A stretch of DNA of 64,000 bases from Dietzia natronolimnaea. GTDB lineage: Bacteria; Actinomycetota; Actinomycetes; Mycobacteriales; Mycobacteriaceae. The stretch covers positions 124,001-188,000 of the forward strand of contig NZ_NTGA01000007.1 in NCBI RefSeq assembly GCF_002289575.1, written 5' to 3'. Shown piece by piece: positions 8,935 to 17,394 of the stretch; positions within the stretch are counted from its first letter, which is position 1, and each line of letters opens with the position of its first letter. The notes beneath the pieces were generated by a model that searched no databases, was not told the origin of the DNA, and was given only the letters and a program-made list of their open reading frames with translations. Both the position numbers and the translations under genes were made by a program.

Positions 8935-10131
8935 GTGCAGGTCAGTTTCGGGATCGCCCTCGCGATCGTCGCCGCGGTGGTCGGCTTCGTCGTCGGCGGC
9001 GTCATCGTCCCCCGGCTGCACGCCCGCCGTGAGCTCCGGCTTGCCGAGCAGCAGGGGCCGAGCCGGCTGGAGGTCCTGCGGGCGGTGTACCACCAGGCGC
9101 CCTACGCCCTGGCCGTGGTGGACCGCCATCAGGACGTGGTGCTCTACAACCGTCGCGCCGCGGAGTTGGGGATCGTGGACGACCGGCTCCTGGTGCTCCC
9201 GGTGTGGAGCGCCGCCGAGGCCACGTTCGCCTCTGGCCAGCCGTCGGCGTTCGACCTGCCCGCCAAGGTCACCGCGGGTCGCCGTCGAATCCCGTCGGTG
9301 AGCGGTCGGAGCGAGATCCTCGGCGGTCACCTCGGGCAGTTCGCGGTGGTGTTCGCCGACGACGACTCCGAGCAGCGTCGCATGGAGGCCGCCCGGCGCG
9401 ACTTCGTGGCCAACGTGTCCCACGAACTCAAGACCCCGGTGGGGGCGATGGCGGTGCTGGCCGAGGCGTTGCTCGAGTCCAAGGACGACCCGGAGTCGGT
9501 CGAGTACTTCGGCGGACGCGTGGTGAACGAGGCCCACCGGCTGGGCAAGATGGTCTCCGAGCTCATCGAACTCTCCCGGCTACAGGGCGCCGAGCGGATC
9601 CGCGATCCCGAGCCGGTGGACGTGGACGCCGTGGTGGACGAGGCGATGCGCCGCTCGGCGGGCGCGGCGGAGGCGGCGGGGATCGAGTTGATCACCGATG
9701 CCCCCTCCGGGCTCGAGGTGTCGGGCGACTGGACCCTGCTGGTCACCGCGTTGACCAACCTCATCTCCAACGCCGTCAACTACTCGCCCGAGCGCACCCC
9801 GGTCTCGATCACGCGGACGCTCGACGGCGACACCGTGATGCTGCGGGTCACCGACCGGGGGATCGGCATCGCGCCCGAGCACCAGACCCGCGTCTTTGAA
9901 CGGTTCTTCCGCGTGGACAAGGCCCGGTCCCGGGCCACCGGCGGGACCGGGCTGGGACTGGCGATAGTCAAGCACGTGGCCCAGAACCACAACGGCGCCG
10001 TCAGTATCTGGAGCCGACCCGGGACCGGGTCCACGTTCACACTCGAACTTCCGGCCCATGTGGAGCCGGGTGGCGAGGGGCCCCCGGCCCCCACCGAGCA
10101 CGACCGACAAGGAGAGGACCAGGTGCCGTGA
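8935..10131 (+). CDS. senX3: Two-component sensor kinase SenX3
   Basis: SenX3 senses phosphate limitation and phosphorylates RegX3. The 398-residue protein has one N-terminal membrane segment (residues 4-25), a short PAS-like region (about 48-145), the H-box DFVANVSHELKTPVGAM with His163, and a C-terminal ATPase domain with N, G1 (DRGIGI), F (FERFFRV) and G2 (GTGLGLAIVKH) boxes. The single membrane helix without an extracellular loop fits known SenX3. The stop overlaps the regX3 start by four bases. The gene order gpmA-senX3-regX3 equals Rv0489-Rv0491. Confidence 0.93.
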   Translation: MQVSFGIALAIVAAVVGFVVGGVIVPRLHARRELRLAEQQGPSRLEVLRAVYHQAPYALAVVDRHQDVVLYNRRAAELGIVDDRLLVLPVWSAAEATFASGQPSAFDLPAKVTAGRRRIPSVSGRSEILGGHLGQFAVVFADDDSEQRRMEAARRDFVANVSHELKTPVGAMAVLAEALLESKDDPESVEYFGGRVVNEAHRLGKMVSELIELSRLQGAERIRDPEPVDVDAVVDEAMRRSAGAAEAAGIELITDAPSGLEVSGDWTLLVTALTNLISNAVNYSPERTPVSITRTLDGDTVMLRVTDRGIGIAPEHQTRVFERFFRVDKARSRATGGTGLGLAIVKHVAQNHNGAVSIWSRPGTGSTFTLELPAHVEPGGEGPPAPTEHDRQGEDQVP

Positions 10132-10841
10132 CCAGGGTGCTGATCGTAGAGGACGAGGCCTCGCTGGCGGATCCGCTGGCGTTCCTCCTGCGCAAGGAGG
10201 GCTTCGAGGTCACCATCGCCGGCGACGGCCCGACAGCGCTGGAGAGCTTCGACGCGGAGGGCGCGGACATCGTATTGCTGGATCTCATGCTCCCGGGCAT
10301 GTCCGGAACCGACGTGTGCAAGAGGTTGCGGGTGACCTCGAGCGTCCCGGTCATCATGGTGACCGCGCGGGACAGCGAGATCGACAAGGTGGTCGGGCTG
10401 GAGTTGGGGGCCGACGACTACGTGACCAAGCCCTACTCCGCCCGCGAGCTCATCGCCCGCATCCGGGCCGTCCTGAGGCGCGGGGCGGACGCGGAGGCCG
10501 ACCAGTCGGACGACATCGGTGTACTGGAGTCCGGGCCGGTGCGCCTGGACATCGAGCGACACACGGTGACCGTCCGCGGAAATGTGGTGACCCTCCCGCT
10601 CAAGGAGTTCGACCTCCTCGAGTACCTGCTGCGCAACTCGGGCCGGGTGCTCACCCGCGGCCAGCTCATCGACCGCGTCTGGGGGTCGGACTACGTGGGC
10701 GACACCAAGACGCTGGACGTTCACGTCAAGCGGCTGCGGTCCAAGATCGAACAGGATCCGGGCAAGCCGGTCCACCTGGTGACGGTCCGCGGGCTGGGCT
10801 ACAAGTTCGAGGGCTTAGCGTCGCGACCGGCCCGGTGCTAG
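10128..10841 (+). CDS. regX3: OmpR-family response regulator RegX3
   Basis: The 237-residue regulator has a receiver domain with VEDE at 7-10, phospho-acceptor Asp52 in LLDLMLPG, and Lys101 in DDYVTKPYS. A winged-helix domain follows, with LPLKEFDLLEYLL, RGQLIDRVWG and a VRGLGYKF end. In mycobacteria RegX3 controls phosphate uptake and limits ESX-5 secretion. The GTG start overlaps senX3, so the two are translationally coupled. It is convergent with the next gene with a single base between the stop codons, leaving no room for a terminator. Confidence 0.95.
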   Translation: MTRVLIVEDEASLADPLAFLLRKEGFEVTIAGDGPTALESFDAEGADIVLLDLMLPGMSGTDVCKRLRVTSSVPVIMVTARDSEIDKVVGLELGADDYVTKPYSARELIARIRAVLRRGADAEADQSDDIGVLESGPVRLDIERHTVTVRGNVVTLPLKEFDLLEYLLRNSGRVLTRGQLIDRVWGSDYVGDTKTLDVHVKRLRSKIEQDPGKPVHLVTVRGLGYKFEGLASRPARC

Positions 10842-10842
10842 A

Positions 10843-11703
10843 TCAGGACCCGCAGGCCCGCCCGGAGGTCGCCCGCTCGGTCGCGGGGTGCACCGCGACG
10901 ATCCCCAGCTGGCGGCGGCGCCGGCACGCCGCGGCCAGCACCTCGTAGCAGTCGGCCCCCAGCAGCTCCACCAGCTCGTCGCGCAGCGAGACGAACACCG
11001 GTTCGGTCCCGACGTGCGCCTCGGGCGAACCGGTGCAGTACCAGTCCAGGTCCAGCCCGCCGGGGCCCCAGCCGCGACGGTCGTACTCGGCGATACGGGT
11101 GTGCAGGACCTCCACCTCGTCGGCCCGGGTCTCCCACTCCTGCGTGCGGCGGATGGGCAACTGCCAACACACGTCCGGTTTGGATTCGGGCAGGGTGCGG
11201 CCCGTCCGCGCCGCCATGTGGTGCAGGGCGCAGCCCGAGCCGGCCGGGAAGCCGACGTCGTTAAAGAACACGCACCGGCCGCCCAGGCGGCGCGTCCGCA
11301 GAGCGGGCTCGGGGTCGCCGTCGTCCCCGGTGAGTTCGTCCTCCTCCAGCCACGGCTCGAGATCGCCGCCCTCGGCCTCCGCGGCCTCCAGCGCGGCCCC
11401 CCGGTGCTGCCAGTCCCCGGGGCCCAGGAGCTCGACGTTCACGGCCAGGCGTGTGCGGTCGTCGTCGTCGCAAAGAAACGCGCCGTGGGTACAGCAGCCC
11501 GCGTCGGGCTGCCCTGCGTCGATGCCGTGGCAGGCCGGTGTGCCGAACACGCACGTCCACGAGGACAGCAGCCACGTCATGTCCGCGGACACGAGATGCT
11601 GGTCGTTCGCCGGGTCCGGGAACGTGTACCACTCGCGGGGGAAGTCGAGGGGGACTTCCGCGGCGGGCGCGCCCGGGCTGCTGGTCCGTTCGGTGGCGGT
11701 CAC
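10843..11703 (-). CDS. Conserved cysteine-rich protein (Rv0495c-like, YkgJ/DUF3109-type cluster)
   Basis: The 286-residue protein has Cys51, Cys58, Cys70, Cys71 and Cys78, then more cysteines in [15 protein letters not shown] and DVCWQLP. A CC pair followed by C and GCxxH is typical of YkgJ/DUF3109 metal-binding clusters. It lies beside the polyphosphatase gene, as Rv0495c lies beside Rv0496. A zinc or iron role is inferred from the cysteines only; the function is not known. Start GTG 11703 lies eight bases after a TACGGT box. The N-terminal 20 residues look disordered. Confidence 0.7.
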   Translation of the reverse strand: MTATERTSSPGAPAAEVPLDFPREWYTFPDPANDQHLVSADMTWLLSSWTCVFGTPACHGIDAGQPDAGCCTHGAFLCDDDDRTRLAVNVELLGPGDWQHRGAALEAAEAEGGDLEPWLEEDELTGDDGDPEPALRTRRLGGRCVFFNDVGFPAGSGCALHHMAARTGRTLPESKPDVCWQLPIRRTQEWETRADEVEVLHTRIAEYDRRGWGPGGLDLDWYCTGSPEAHVGTEPVFVSLRDELVELLGADCYEVLAAACRRRRQLGIVAVHPATERATSGRACGS

Positions 11704-11711
11704 AACCTGCG

Positions 11712-11730
11712 ACCGTAGACCGTTTAGGGT
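11712..11730. promoter_or_regulatory. Compact divergent leaderless promoters
   Basis: The gap between the two divergent starts is only 33 bases. TACGGT on the minus strand (11717-11712) serves the cysteine-rich gene and TAGGGT on the plus strand (11725-11730) serves ppx, which starts six bases later. Their polymerase sites overlap, so the two genes probably compete. Confidence 0.55.
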
Positions 11731-11736
11731 GGGCGT

Positions 11737-12684
11737 GTGAGATTAGGTGTCCTGGACGTCGGGAGCAACACGGTCCATTTTCTCGTGGTCGACGCCCATC
11801 GCGGGGGGCATCCCACTCCCATGAACGACTCCAAGACGCGTCTGCGCCTCATCGAGTACCTCGATGAGGACGACAACATCTCGAAGACCGGCGTCGCCAG
11901 GCTCGTCGACGCCGTGAGTGAGGCCGCTGACCTGGCCAAGGCCACCAAGTGCCGCGAGGTCATGGCCCTGGCGACCTCCGCCGTGCGCGACGCCGCCAAC
12001 TCGGACGCGGTGCTCGAGAAGGTCGAGAAGGAGACCGGGATCGCTCTGCGCGTGCTCTCCGGCGAGGACGAGGCGCGCATGACCTTCCTGGCCGCCCGCC
12101 GCTGGTTCGGCTGGAGCGCCGGGCGGATCGTCAACCTCGACATCGGTGGCGGCTCACTCGAGCTGACGAACGGCGAGGACGAGCTGCCCGAATACGCCTT
12201 CAGTCTGCCCCTGGGTGCCGGACGGTTGACGCACGACTGGTTCAAGACCGATCCGCCGGAGCGCAAGCGCATCAACCAGCTGCGTGACTTCATCGACGCC
12301 GAGCTGGAGGGCCCCGCCAGGGAGCTGCGGGCAGCCGGTGTACCCGACCTGGCCTGTGCCACGTCCAAGACGTTCCGCACGTTGGCTCGGCTCACCGGTG
12401 CGGCGCCGTCATCGGAGGGGCCGCGGGTCGAGCGGATCCTCACCGCGTCGGGTCTGCGGCAGGTGATCGCGTTTATCTCTCGCATGACGGCCGCTGACAG
12501 GGCAGAGTTGGAGGGCATCAGCTCTGACCGATCGCATCAGGTGGTCGCGGGAGCGCTGGTGGCGGAGGCGTCGATGAGGGCTCTGGGTTTGGAAAGTGTG
12601 AAAATCTGTCCGTGGGCCCTGCGGGAGGGCCTCATTCTGCAGCGTCTCGACCGGGACGCGGGCGGCGACGGGAAGGGGAGCTGA
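11737..12684 (+). CDS. Exopolyphosphatase, Ppx/GppA family
   Basis: The 315-residue protein is a short single-module Ppx/GppA member. The N-terminal phosphate loop is [14 protein letters not shown], and the second loop is [12 protein letters not shown]. Asp and Glu residues in [13 protein letters not shown] complete the family core. The mycobacterial ortholog in this position (Rv0496) hydrolyses short-chain polyphosphate, which fits the nearby phosphate sensor SenX3-RegX3. GTG 11737 is preceded by TAGGGT at six bases. It is followed by the Ala/Pro-rich membrane gene after one base, so they form an operon. Confidence 0.88.
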   Translation: MRLGVLDVGSNTVHFLVVDAHRGGHPTPMNDSKTRLRLIEYLDEDDNISKTGVARLVDAVSEAADLAKATKCREVMALATSAVRDAANSDAVLEKVEKETGIALRVLSGEDEARMTFLAARRWFGWSAGRIVNLDIGGGSLELTNGEDELPEYAFSLPLGAGRLTHDWFKTDPPERKRINQLRDFIDAELEGPARELRAAGVPDLACATSKTFRTLARLTGAAPSSEGPRVERILTASGLRQVIAFISRMTAADRAELEGISSDRSHQVVAGALVAEASMRALGLESVKICPWALREGLILQRLDRDAGGDGKGS

Positions 12685-12685
12685 G

Positions 12686-14314
12686 ATGGCCGAGGATCAG
12701 GACGGTCAGCAGATCACCGTGGCGGAGCTGCTCAAGCGCATGGGCGCGGAGCAGTCGGACGCGGCGGCACCCAAGGCGCGTCGGCGTCGGCGGGCCGACG
12801 AGGGCGGCGGCAGCGGCGTGAGTGTCTCCGAGCTCACCGGCGAGATCCCTCGGATCACCGACGACACCGAGCTCGGCAGCCGCGCCGCGCGTCGCCGCGC
12901 CCGTGAGGCCGAGCAGGCCTCCGAGCAGGCTTCCGCGCAGGCCCCCGCGCAGACCCCCGCGCAAACCCCCGCGCAGACCTCGAAGCCCGCCGGACAGAGC
13001 GCCGCCTCGGGGGAGAAGTCGTCCGAGACGACGACGAGCCCGTCCGCCTCGCAGGATGTGCGGCCGGGCAGGCGTCGAGCACCCGAGACGGACGCGCCCG
13101 GTGACGTGCGTACCTCCGAGGCGCCGGGCAGACGCCGTGCGCCGGAGCCCGCCGCGCAGTCCCCTGCCTCCACACAGTCGCGGTCGCAGACCGGGCCTCA
13201 GCCACAGACGTCGCCGGCATCGTCGACCCCGCAGGACACGACTCCGCAGGCAACGACCCCGCAGGCTCCGGGCCAGCAGTCGATGCACTCCCACCCATCG
13301 CCCCGGTCGTCCGACTCCGAGCGGTCCGCCGACTCCGGCAAGAAGGGCGGGCTGCGCGGACTGTTCGGTCGCAAACGAAAGGCCGAGGACGACTCCGCGG
13401 GCGGGGACACGACCCGGGAGCAGTCCGGGCCACCTGCCTTCCGTCCGACCCCGGCGGGTCGTTCGGACACCCCACCCGGCGTCGCCGCGAGTGCCGCTGC
13501 AGGTGTCGCGGGGACCGCCGCTGCCGGGGCGGCCGCGTCGACGGATCGAAGCGCTCCCACCGTGCCGGTGGAGAAGGTCGACTCGAGTCGTGCCTCGTCG
13601 ACTCCCGACGGCCCCACTCCGGTCGCCCCGGCTCCGGCCACGTCGGTGTCCACCGCACCCACCGCGCCCGGTTCCACCGCACCCACGGGGTCCGGCCACA
13701 CCGCGGCGTCGACCTCGGAGGCGTCGACGGCTGCTCCTCCGAAGAAGTCCGGTCCGGCGGGGGACACGTCGGCGTGGGGCATTCCGTCGGGCAGCGGTTC
13801 GACACCCCACAAGGCCCCCGACGTCCCGGCCGACACCCCGGCCGACGCCGCGGCCGGCGGAGCAGCGGCCAGGGGCGCGGCCGCGACAGGCGCCGCTGCC
13901 ACCGGCGCGGCAGCGGCAGGGGCGGCCGCGAGCGGCGCGGCGACGTCTCGGCCGGACGTCTCGACCGACCCCGGCCCGGGCAGCGTTGCCCCCGCCGACG
14001 CCGACGCCGACGCCCCCGCCGAAGCCCCTGCCGACGCCGACCAGGCCGTGCGCTCCTCCACCACGGAGTGGCTGGTCCTCGTGGCGCAGTTACTGGCCTC
14101 GGGCGTCGCCGGCGCGGCCCTGTTCATCGGCTTCCATCTGTTGTGGCGGGACCTTCCGTGGGTGGCCATGGCCCTCGCACTCGTCGTGATCGTCGGCCTG
14201 GTGGCCATGGTCCGCGTGCTCCGCAGGTCCAACGACACGGTCAGCATCGCGCTGGCGGTGATCGTCGGCCTGGGAGTGACCTGCGGGCCACAGTTGCTCA
14301 GACTGATCACCTGA
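12686..14314 (+). CDS. Ala/Pro/Thr-rich protein with C-terminal membrane segments (Rv0497-like)
   Basis: The protein has 542 residues. The first 60 residues contain the conserved ITVAELLKRMG and VSVSELTGEIPRI motifs, found in Rv0497-type proteins next to ppx. About 390 low-complexity residues follow, including short repeats of EQAS, AQAP and AQTP (around 12910-12980) and a GAAA-type run near 13850-13950. The C-terminus has three hydrophobic segments (about residues 455-540). The basic N-terminus should be cytosolic. The function is unknown. The long disordered middle is much longer than in mycobacteria and probably varies between strains. Confidence 0.7.
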   Translation: MAEDQDGQQITVAELLKRMGAEQSDAAAPKARRRRRADEGGGSGVSVSELTGEIPRITDDTELGSRAARRRAREAEQASEQASAQAPAQTPAQTPAQTSKPAGQSAASGEKSSETTTSPSASQDVRPGRRRAPETDAPGDVRTSEAPGRRRAPEPAAQSPASTQSRSQTGPQPQTSPASSTPQDTTPQATTPQAPGQQSMHSHPSPRSSDSERSADSGKKGGLRGLFGRKRKAEDDSAGGDTTREQSGPPAFRPTPAGRSDTPPGVAASAAAGVAGTAAAGAAASTDRSAPTVPVEKVDSSRASSTPDGPTPVAPAPATSVSTAPTAPGSTAPTGSGHTAASTSEASTAAPPKKSGPAGDTSAWGIPSGSGSTPHKAPDVPADTPADAAAGGAAARGAAATGAAATGAAAAGAAASGAATSRPDVSTDPGPGSVAPADADADAPAEAPADADQAVRSSTTEWLVLVAQLLASGVAGAALFIGFHLLWRDLPWVAMALALVVIVGLVAMVRVLRRSNDTVSIALAVIVGLGVTCGPQLLRLIT

Positions 14315-14420
14315 CCGGCCCACGGCTCCAGGCCGATCCCGCCCCGACTCCGCCCGCGCCTCACGGTGCGGGCGGAGTCGTCGTTCCGGGCCGTCGCGGA
14401 CGTGTGGCACTGTTGGGGAC

Positions 14421-15263
14421 ATGACGAGAATCGCAGTGGTCGGTGGCGGACGCATCGGCGAGGCACTCATCGCAGGTCTCCGCAAGTCGGGGACGGAGCA
14501 GTCGGACATCGTGGTGATCGAGGCCGTCGAGCCCCGCGCCTCGGAGCTGGCCAAGAAGTACTGCATCCTCTCGACGAGCCTGGACATCGGCTGCGAGGGC
14601 GCGGACGTGATCGTGGTGGCCGTCAAACCGGGTGACGTCCCCGCGGTGGTCGACCGGATCGGCGACGCCATCTCCGACAGCGTTCACGAGTCGATCGTGG
14701 TGTCCCTGGCGGCAGGTGTGCCCACCTCGGTGCTGGAGAACAAGCTCAGTGCGGGATCCCCGGTCGTGCGGGTGATGCCCAACACCGCGATGCTCGTGGG
14801 GCAGGGCGTCTCGGCCGTGTGCAAGGGCCGCTACGCGCGTGACGAGCACCTGGAGAAGGTGGTCACGGTCATGGAGAGCGTCGGCGCCGTCGTCGTCGTC
14901 GACGAGTCGAAGATGGACGCCGTGACGGCCGTGTCCGGCTCGGGCCCCGCCTACTTCTTCCTCCTCGCCGAGGCGATGGTGGACGCGGCGGTGGAACAGG
15001 GCCTGCCCCGCGACGTCGCGCTGCGGCTCGCGACCGGCACCGCCCTCGGCGCCGGCGCGATGCTCACCGCCGGGGGGGACGGCCCCGCCGACCTGCGTGC
15101 GGCGGTCTGCTCCCCGGGCGGCACCACGGCGGCGGCGATCCGACGGCTCGAGTCCGGCGGCTTCAGGTCGGCCGTGGCGGACGCGGTGGAGGCGTCGGCG
15201 ACCAGGTCGAGAGACCTGGCCCTGGCCGCGCAGAAGGCGGACGACGACGAGCGGGACGACTGA
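14421..15263 (+). CDS. proC: Pyrroline-5-carboxylate reductase
   Basis: ProC makes proline from pyrroline-5-carboxylate with NAD(P)H. The 280-residue protein begins with a Rossmann fold, VVGGGRIGEALIAGL, and has the family signature VSGSGPAYFFLLAEAMVDA, followed by the C-terminal dimer helices with CSPGGTTAAAIRRLE. The length is usual. It is preceded by a 106-base gap and closed by a hairpin at 15287-15325. The order ppx, membrane protein, proC, BldC-like gene matches Rv0496 to Rv0500A, apart from Rv0498-Rv0499, which are missing here. Confidence 0.95.
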   Translation: MTRIAVVGGGRIGEALIAGLRKSGTEQSDIVVIEAVEPRASELAKKYCILSTSLDIGCEGADVIVVAVKPGDVPAVVDRIGDAISDSVHESIVVSLAAGVPTSVLENKLSAGSPVVRVMPNTAMLVGQGVSAVCKGRYARDEHLEKVVTVMESVGAVVVVDESKMDAVTAVSGSGPAYFFLLAEAMVDAAVEQGLPRDVALRLATGTALGAGAMLTAGGDGPADLRAAVCSPGGTTAAAIRRLESGGFRSAVADAVEASATRSRDLALAAQKADDDERDD

Positions 15264-15286
15264 ACCGCCGACGCATCAGCCACTCC

Positions 15287-15325
15287 CGTCCCGCCAGGTG
15301 AGATGTCAGCCACCTCGGCGGGACG
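15287..15325 (+). terminator. Hairpin after proC
   Basis: Arms cgtcccgccaggtg (15287-15300) and 15311-15325 pair over 14 bases with one bulge. The loop has 10 bases. It lies 24 bases beyond the proC stop. Confidence 0.8.
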
Positions 15326-15511
15326 CCGTATTTAACACAAGCCCTGCTCAGAGCGGGTGAGGACGCGGTCGGACGGCGTGTCGTCAAAGATATTTGCCCA
15401 CTCCCGTCGCATTGATCACACCCTTCACGCTAGGCTCATGCCCAGCACGTGCGTGTCAGTACCGCAGGAGGGGAAGCCTGCGGCACGACGCGTGCCACGA
15501 AGGGTTGAGAG

Positions 15512-15733
15512 ATGGCGACTACCGACAAGACCGAAGGCGGCGCACAGGCGGCGGGGGGTTCCCAGTTCCTCACCGTTGCCGAGGTCGCAGCGCTGATGCG
15601 CGTGTCCAAGATGACGGTCTACCGGCTCGTCCACTCAGGCGAGTTGCCCGCGGTGCGGGTGGGGCGGTCGTTCCGCGTGCATTCCAAGGCGGTCCACGAG
15701 TACCTGGACACGTCGTACTTCTCCGCCGGGTGA
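15512..15733 (+). CDS. BldC/excisionase-type MerR-like helix-turn-helix protein
   Basis: The 73-residue protein consists of a disordered N-terminal 17 residues and one winged helix domain: FLTVAEVAALMRVSKMTVYR, then HSGELPAVRVGRSFRV and a C-terminal HEYLDTSYF. It is the Rv0500A-type relative of the Streptomyces regulator BldC, which binds direct repeats as head-to-tail oligomers. A 250-base leader lies upstream and holds a TAGGCT box near 15431 and a small hairpin (15462-15483). A ggttgagag site precedes the ATG. This is a stable chromosomal regulator rather than a phage excisionase, judging by the conserved order. Confidence 0.88.
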   Translation: MATTDKTEGGAQAAGGSQFLTVAEVAALMRVSKMTVYRLVHSGELPAVRVGRSFRVHSKAVHEYLDTSYFSAG

Positions 15734-15739
15734 GCCACC

Positions 15740-15776
15740 CGGACCCCGCTGGTGCACCGGTGCTCGGGTCCGTTTT
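15740..15776 (+). terminator. Hairpin with T-run after the BldC-like gene
   Basis: Arms cggaccc (15740-15746) and gggtccg (15766-15772) pair, with an inner palindrome gcaccggtgc in the loop, and tttt follows at once. This is one of the few T-run terminators in the window. Confidence 0.75.
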
Positions 15777-15905
15777 CGTCGCGGCCCCGCCTGCGGGTAG
15801 TCTGGACGGGTTCCGTACCGGCTTCCGAGCCCGCTTAGACGCCGGAACGCAGTAAGCCCGCTGTAAGGCCCCAGACCAGTAGTCGACAGGTAGGTGACCC
15901 CCGAT

Positions 15906-16007
15906 ATGGGTTCTGTGATCAAGAAGCGCCGCAAGCGTATGTCCAAGAAGAAGCACCGCAAGATGCTCCGCCGGACGCGCGTGCAGCGTCGCAAGCTCGG
16001 TAAGTGA
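15906..16007 (+). CDS. Small ribosomal protein bS22 / AURKAIP1-COX24 domain protein (33 residues)
   Basis: The gene encodes 33 residues starting [20 protein letters not shown] and ending RKLGK, with more than half basic residues. This is the COX24/AURKAIP1 motif ([17 protein letters not shown]). Actinobacterial members are ribosomal: the mycobacterial homolog (annotated as Rv0500B) is the 30S mini-protein called bS22. It lies exactly between the BldC-like and galE2-like genes, as in mycobacteria. A ggtaggtg stretch at 15890-15897 may serve as the ribosome site. TAGTCT near 15798 could be its promoter, giving a leader of about 100 bases. A strong terminator follows. Confidence 0.9.
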   Translation: MGSVIKKRRKRMSKKKHRKMLRRTRVQRRKLGK

Positions 16008-16050
16008 GTCCGGCGGCGCCGAGATAGCGCCCGGACTCACGCCTGCAGCA

Positions 16051-16082
16051 GATGCCCGTCACCCGAGATGGTGGCGGGCATC
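16051..16082 (+). terminator. 13-bp hairpin after the bS22 gene
   Basis: gatgcccgtcacc (16051-16063) pairs with 16070-16082 with a single G-T pair and a 6-base loop. It lies 43 bases after the stop codon and should end the short transcript. Confidence 0.8.
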
Positions 16083-16169
16083 GGTGTGTCCGGGACCAGG
16101 CGTGGCGAGGCGCCCGGACGTCGGTGAACGGGGGCGCGGACCGGGCAACGGAACGTGGGGGTCCCCCGC

Positions 16170-16175
16170 TACAGT
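16170..16175 (+). promoter_or_regulatory. Predicted -10 box, leaderless start of the galE2-like gene
   Basis: TACAGT is followed by seven bases and then GTG 16183. The same box and spacing precede hemB (24988-24993). Confidence 0.55.
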
Positions 16176-16182
16176 GGTCTGG

Positions 16183-17394
16183 GTGAACCCCGAAGCGCCA
16201 ACCCGCCGGCCCGCACGGGCGGTCGCTGTCGTGGGCGGGAGCAGGTACCTCGGTGCCCACCTCGTGGGGATGCTGCTCCGGACCGAGACCGTCGAGCGCG
16301 TGCTGGCGATCGACTCGGTCAAGCCGTCGCCGCAGCACCGCCGCCGGATGCGGGACGCCGAGTTCGTCCGGCTCGACCCCCAGTCGCCGCGTCTGCAGAG
16401 CATCCTGCGGGACGCCGGCATCGACACCGTGGTGCACGCCGGCCTGCACCACACCGATTTCGCCCCGGGCGGCCGCGCCGCCGTCAAGGAGTCCAACATC
16501 ATGGGCTCGATGCACGTGATCGCGGCCTGCGGCCGGGCCGCCAGTGTCAAGCGGTTCGTGCTGATCTCCTCGACCACCGTCTACGGCTCCTCGGGAGTGG
16601 ACCCGGCGATGTTCACCGAGGACATGGCGGCCCGCCGCCAACCCAGCGGCGGCATCCCTCTGGATCACCTTGCGGTCGAGGGGTACGTGCGGGGGATGTC
16701 CCGCAAACGGCCGGACATCGACGTGACCATCCTGCGGATTCCGGCGATCCTCGGCCTGCCCGAGCCCACGGTGTTCGGGGAACTGCTCGCGCCCTCGATC
16801 GCCCCCGTCCTGGCGGGGTACGACCCCCGCATCCAGCTGCTGCACCCGCAGGACGCACTCGACGCGCTCCTGCACGCCACCCAGGGCGCCGCGCCGGGGA
16901 CGTTCAACATCGCCGGAGACGGGGTGCTCACACTGAGCCAGGCGATCCGGCGGGCCGGGCACGTCCCGCTGCCGGTGCCGCCGCAGACGTTCAAGCTCGC
17001 CGTGCGACTGCTGTCCAGCCAGGGACTGCGCGACATCGGCTCCTCGCAGCTGCGCTACCTGCGCTTCGGGCGAGCCGTCGACACCACACGCATGCGCCAG
17101 GAGTTCGGCTTCACACCCCGGTACACCACCGAGGAGGCGCTGCACTCCTACCTCGTGGACTCCGGGACGGAGCCCCTGATCACCCGCGCCTCGCTCGAGC
17201 GTCAGACCGCCAAGGTCGCCGCCCTGCTCCCGGCTCCGGTGGCCGACCGGCTCCGCTCGGGGGTCGACACCACCCTGTGCGAGCTCGAGGCACTCGGGGC
17301 TCTGCCCGACCCGCACGAGCCCGACCCGCACGAGGGCGACCCGCACCAGGGCGATGCTCCCAAGGCCGACGCGATCCAGGAGGAGGCGCTGTGA
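16183..17394 (+). CDS. NAD-dependent epimerase/dehydratase family protein (GalE2-like)
   Basis: The protein has 403 residues from GTG 16183. The Rossmann motif is variant, VVGGSRYLGAHLVGML, as in the Rv0501 (galE2) group. Other features are VVHAGLHHTDFAPGG, the conserved ISSTTVYGSSG and LRIPAILG. The extended SDR core ends near residue 330, and an acidic tail of repeated DPHEPDPHEGDPH-type residues follows. An epimerase label comes from homology; the usual YxxxK pair is not clear (GIPLDHLAVEGYVRG lies at that place), so catalysis is uncertain. The stop overlaps the acyltransferase start, as in Rv0501-Rv0502. Both probably act in envelope lipid metabolism. Confidence 0.8.
   Translation: MNPEAPTRRPARAVAVVGGSRYLGAHLVGMLLRTETVERVLAIDSVKPSPQHRRRMRDAEFVRLDPQSPRLQSILRDAGIDTVVHAGLHHTDFAPGGRAAVKESNIMGSMHVIAACGRAASVKRFVLISSTTVYGSSGVDPAMFTEDMAARRQPSGGIPLDHLAVEGYVRGMSRKRPDIDVTILRIPAILGLPEPTVFGELLAPSIAPVLAGYDPRIQLLHPQDALDALLHATQGAAPGTFNIAGDGVLTLSQAIRRAGHVPLPVPPQTFKLAVRLLSSQGLRDIGSSQLRYLRFGRAVDTTRMRQEFGFTPRYTTEEALHSYLVDSGTEPLITRASLERQTAKVAALLPAPVADRLRSGVDTTLCELEALGALPDPHEPDPHEGDPHQGDAPKADAIQEEAL

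Noticed and set aside
15512-15733. Phage excisionase marking a prophage
   Set aside because: The excisionase-like helix-turn-helix gene is a BldC/Rv0500A relative at a conserved chromosomal position, and no integrase or phage gene is nearby.
16155-17390. N-terminal extension of the acyltransferase to 789 residues
   Set aside because: The extra part is the wrong frame of the galE2-like gene. A GTG with an aggaggagg site at 17391 gives the correct start.
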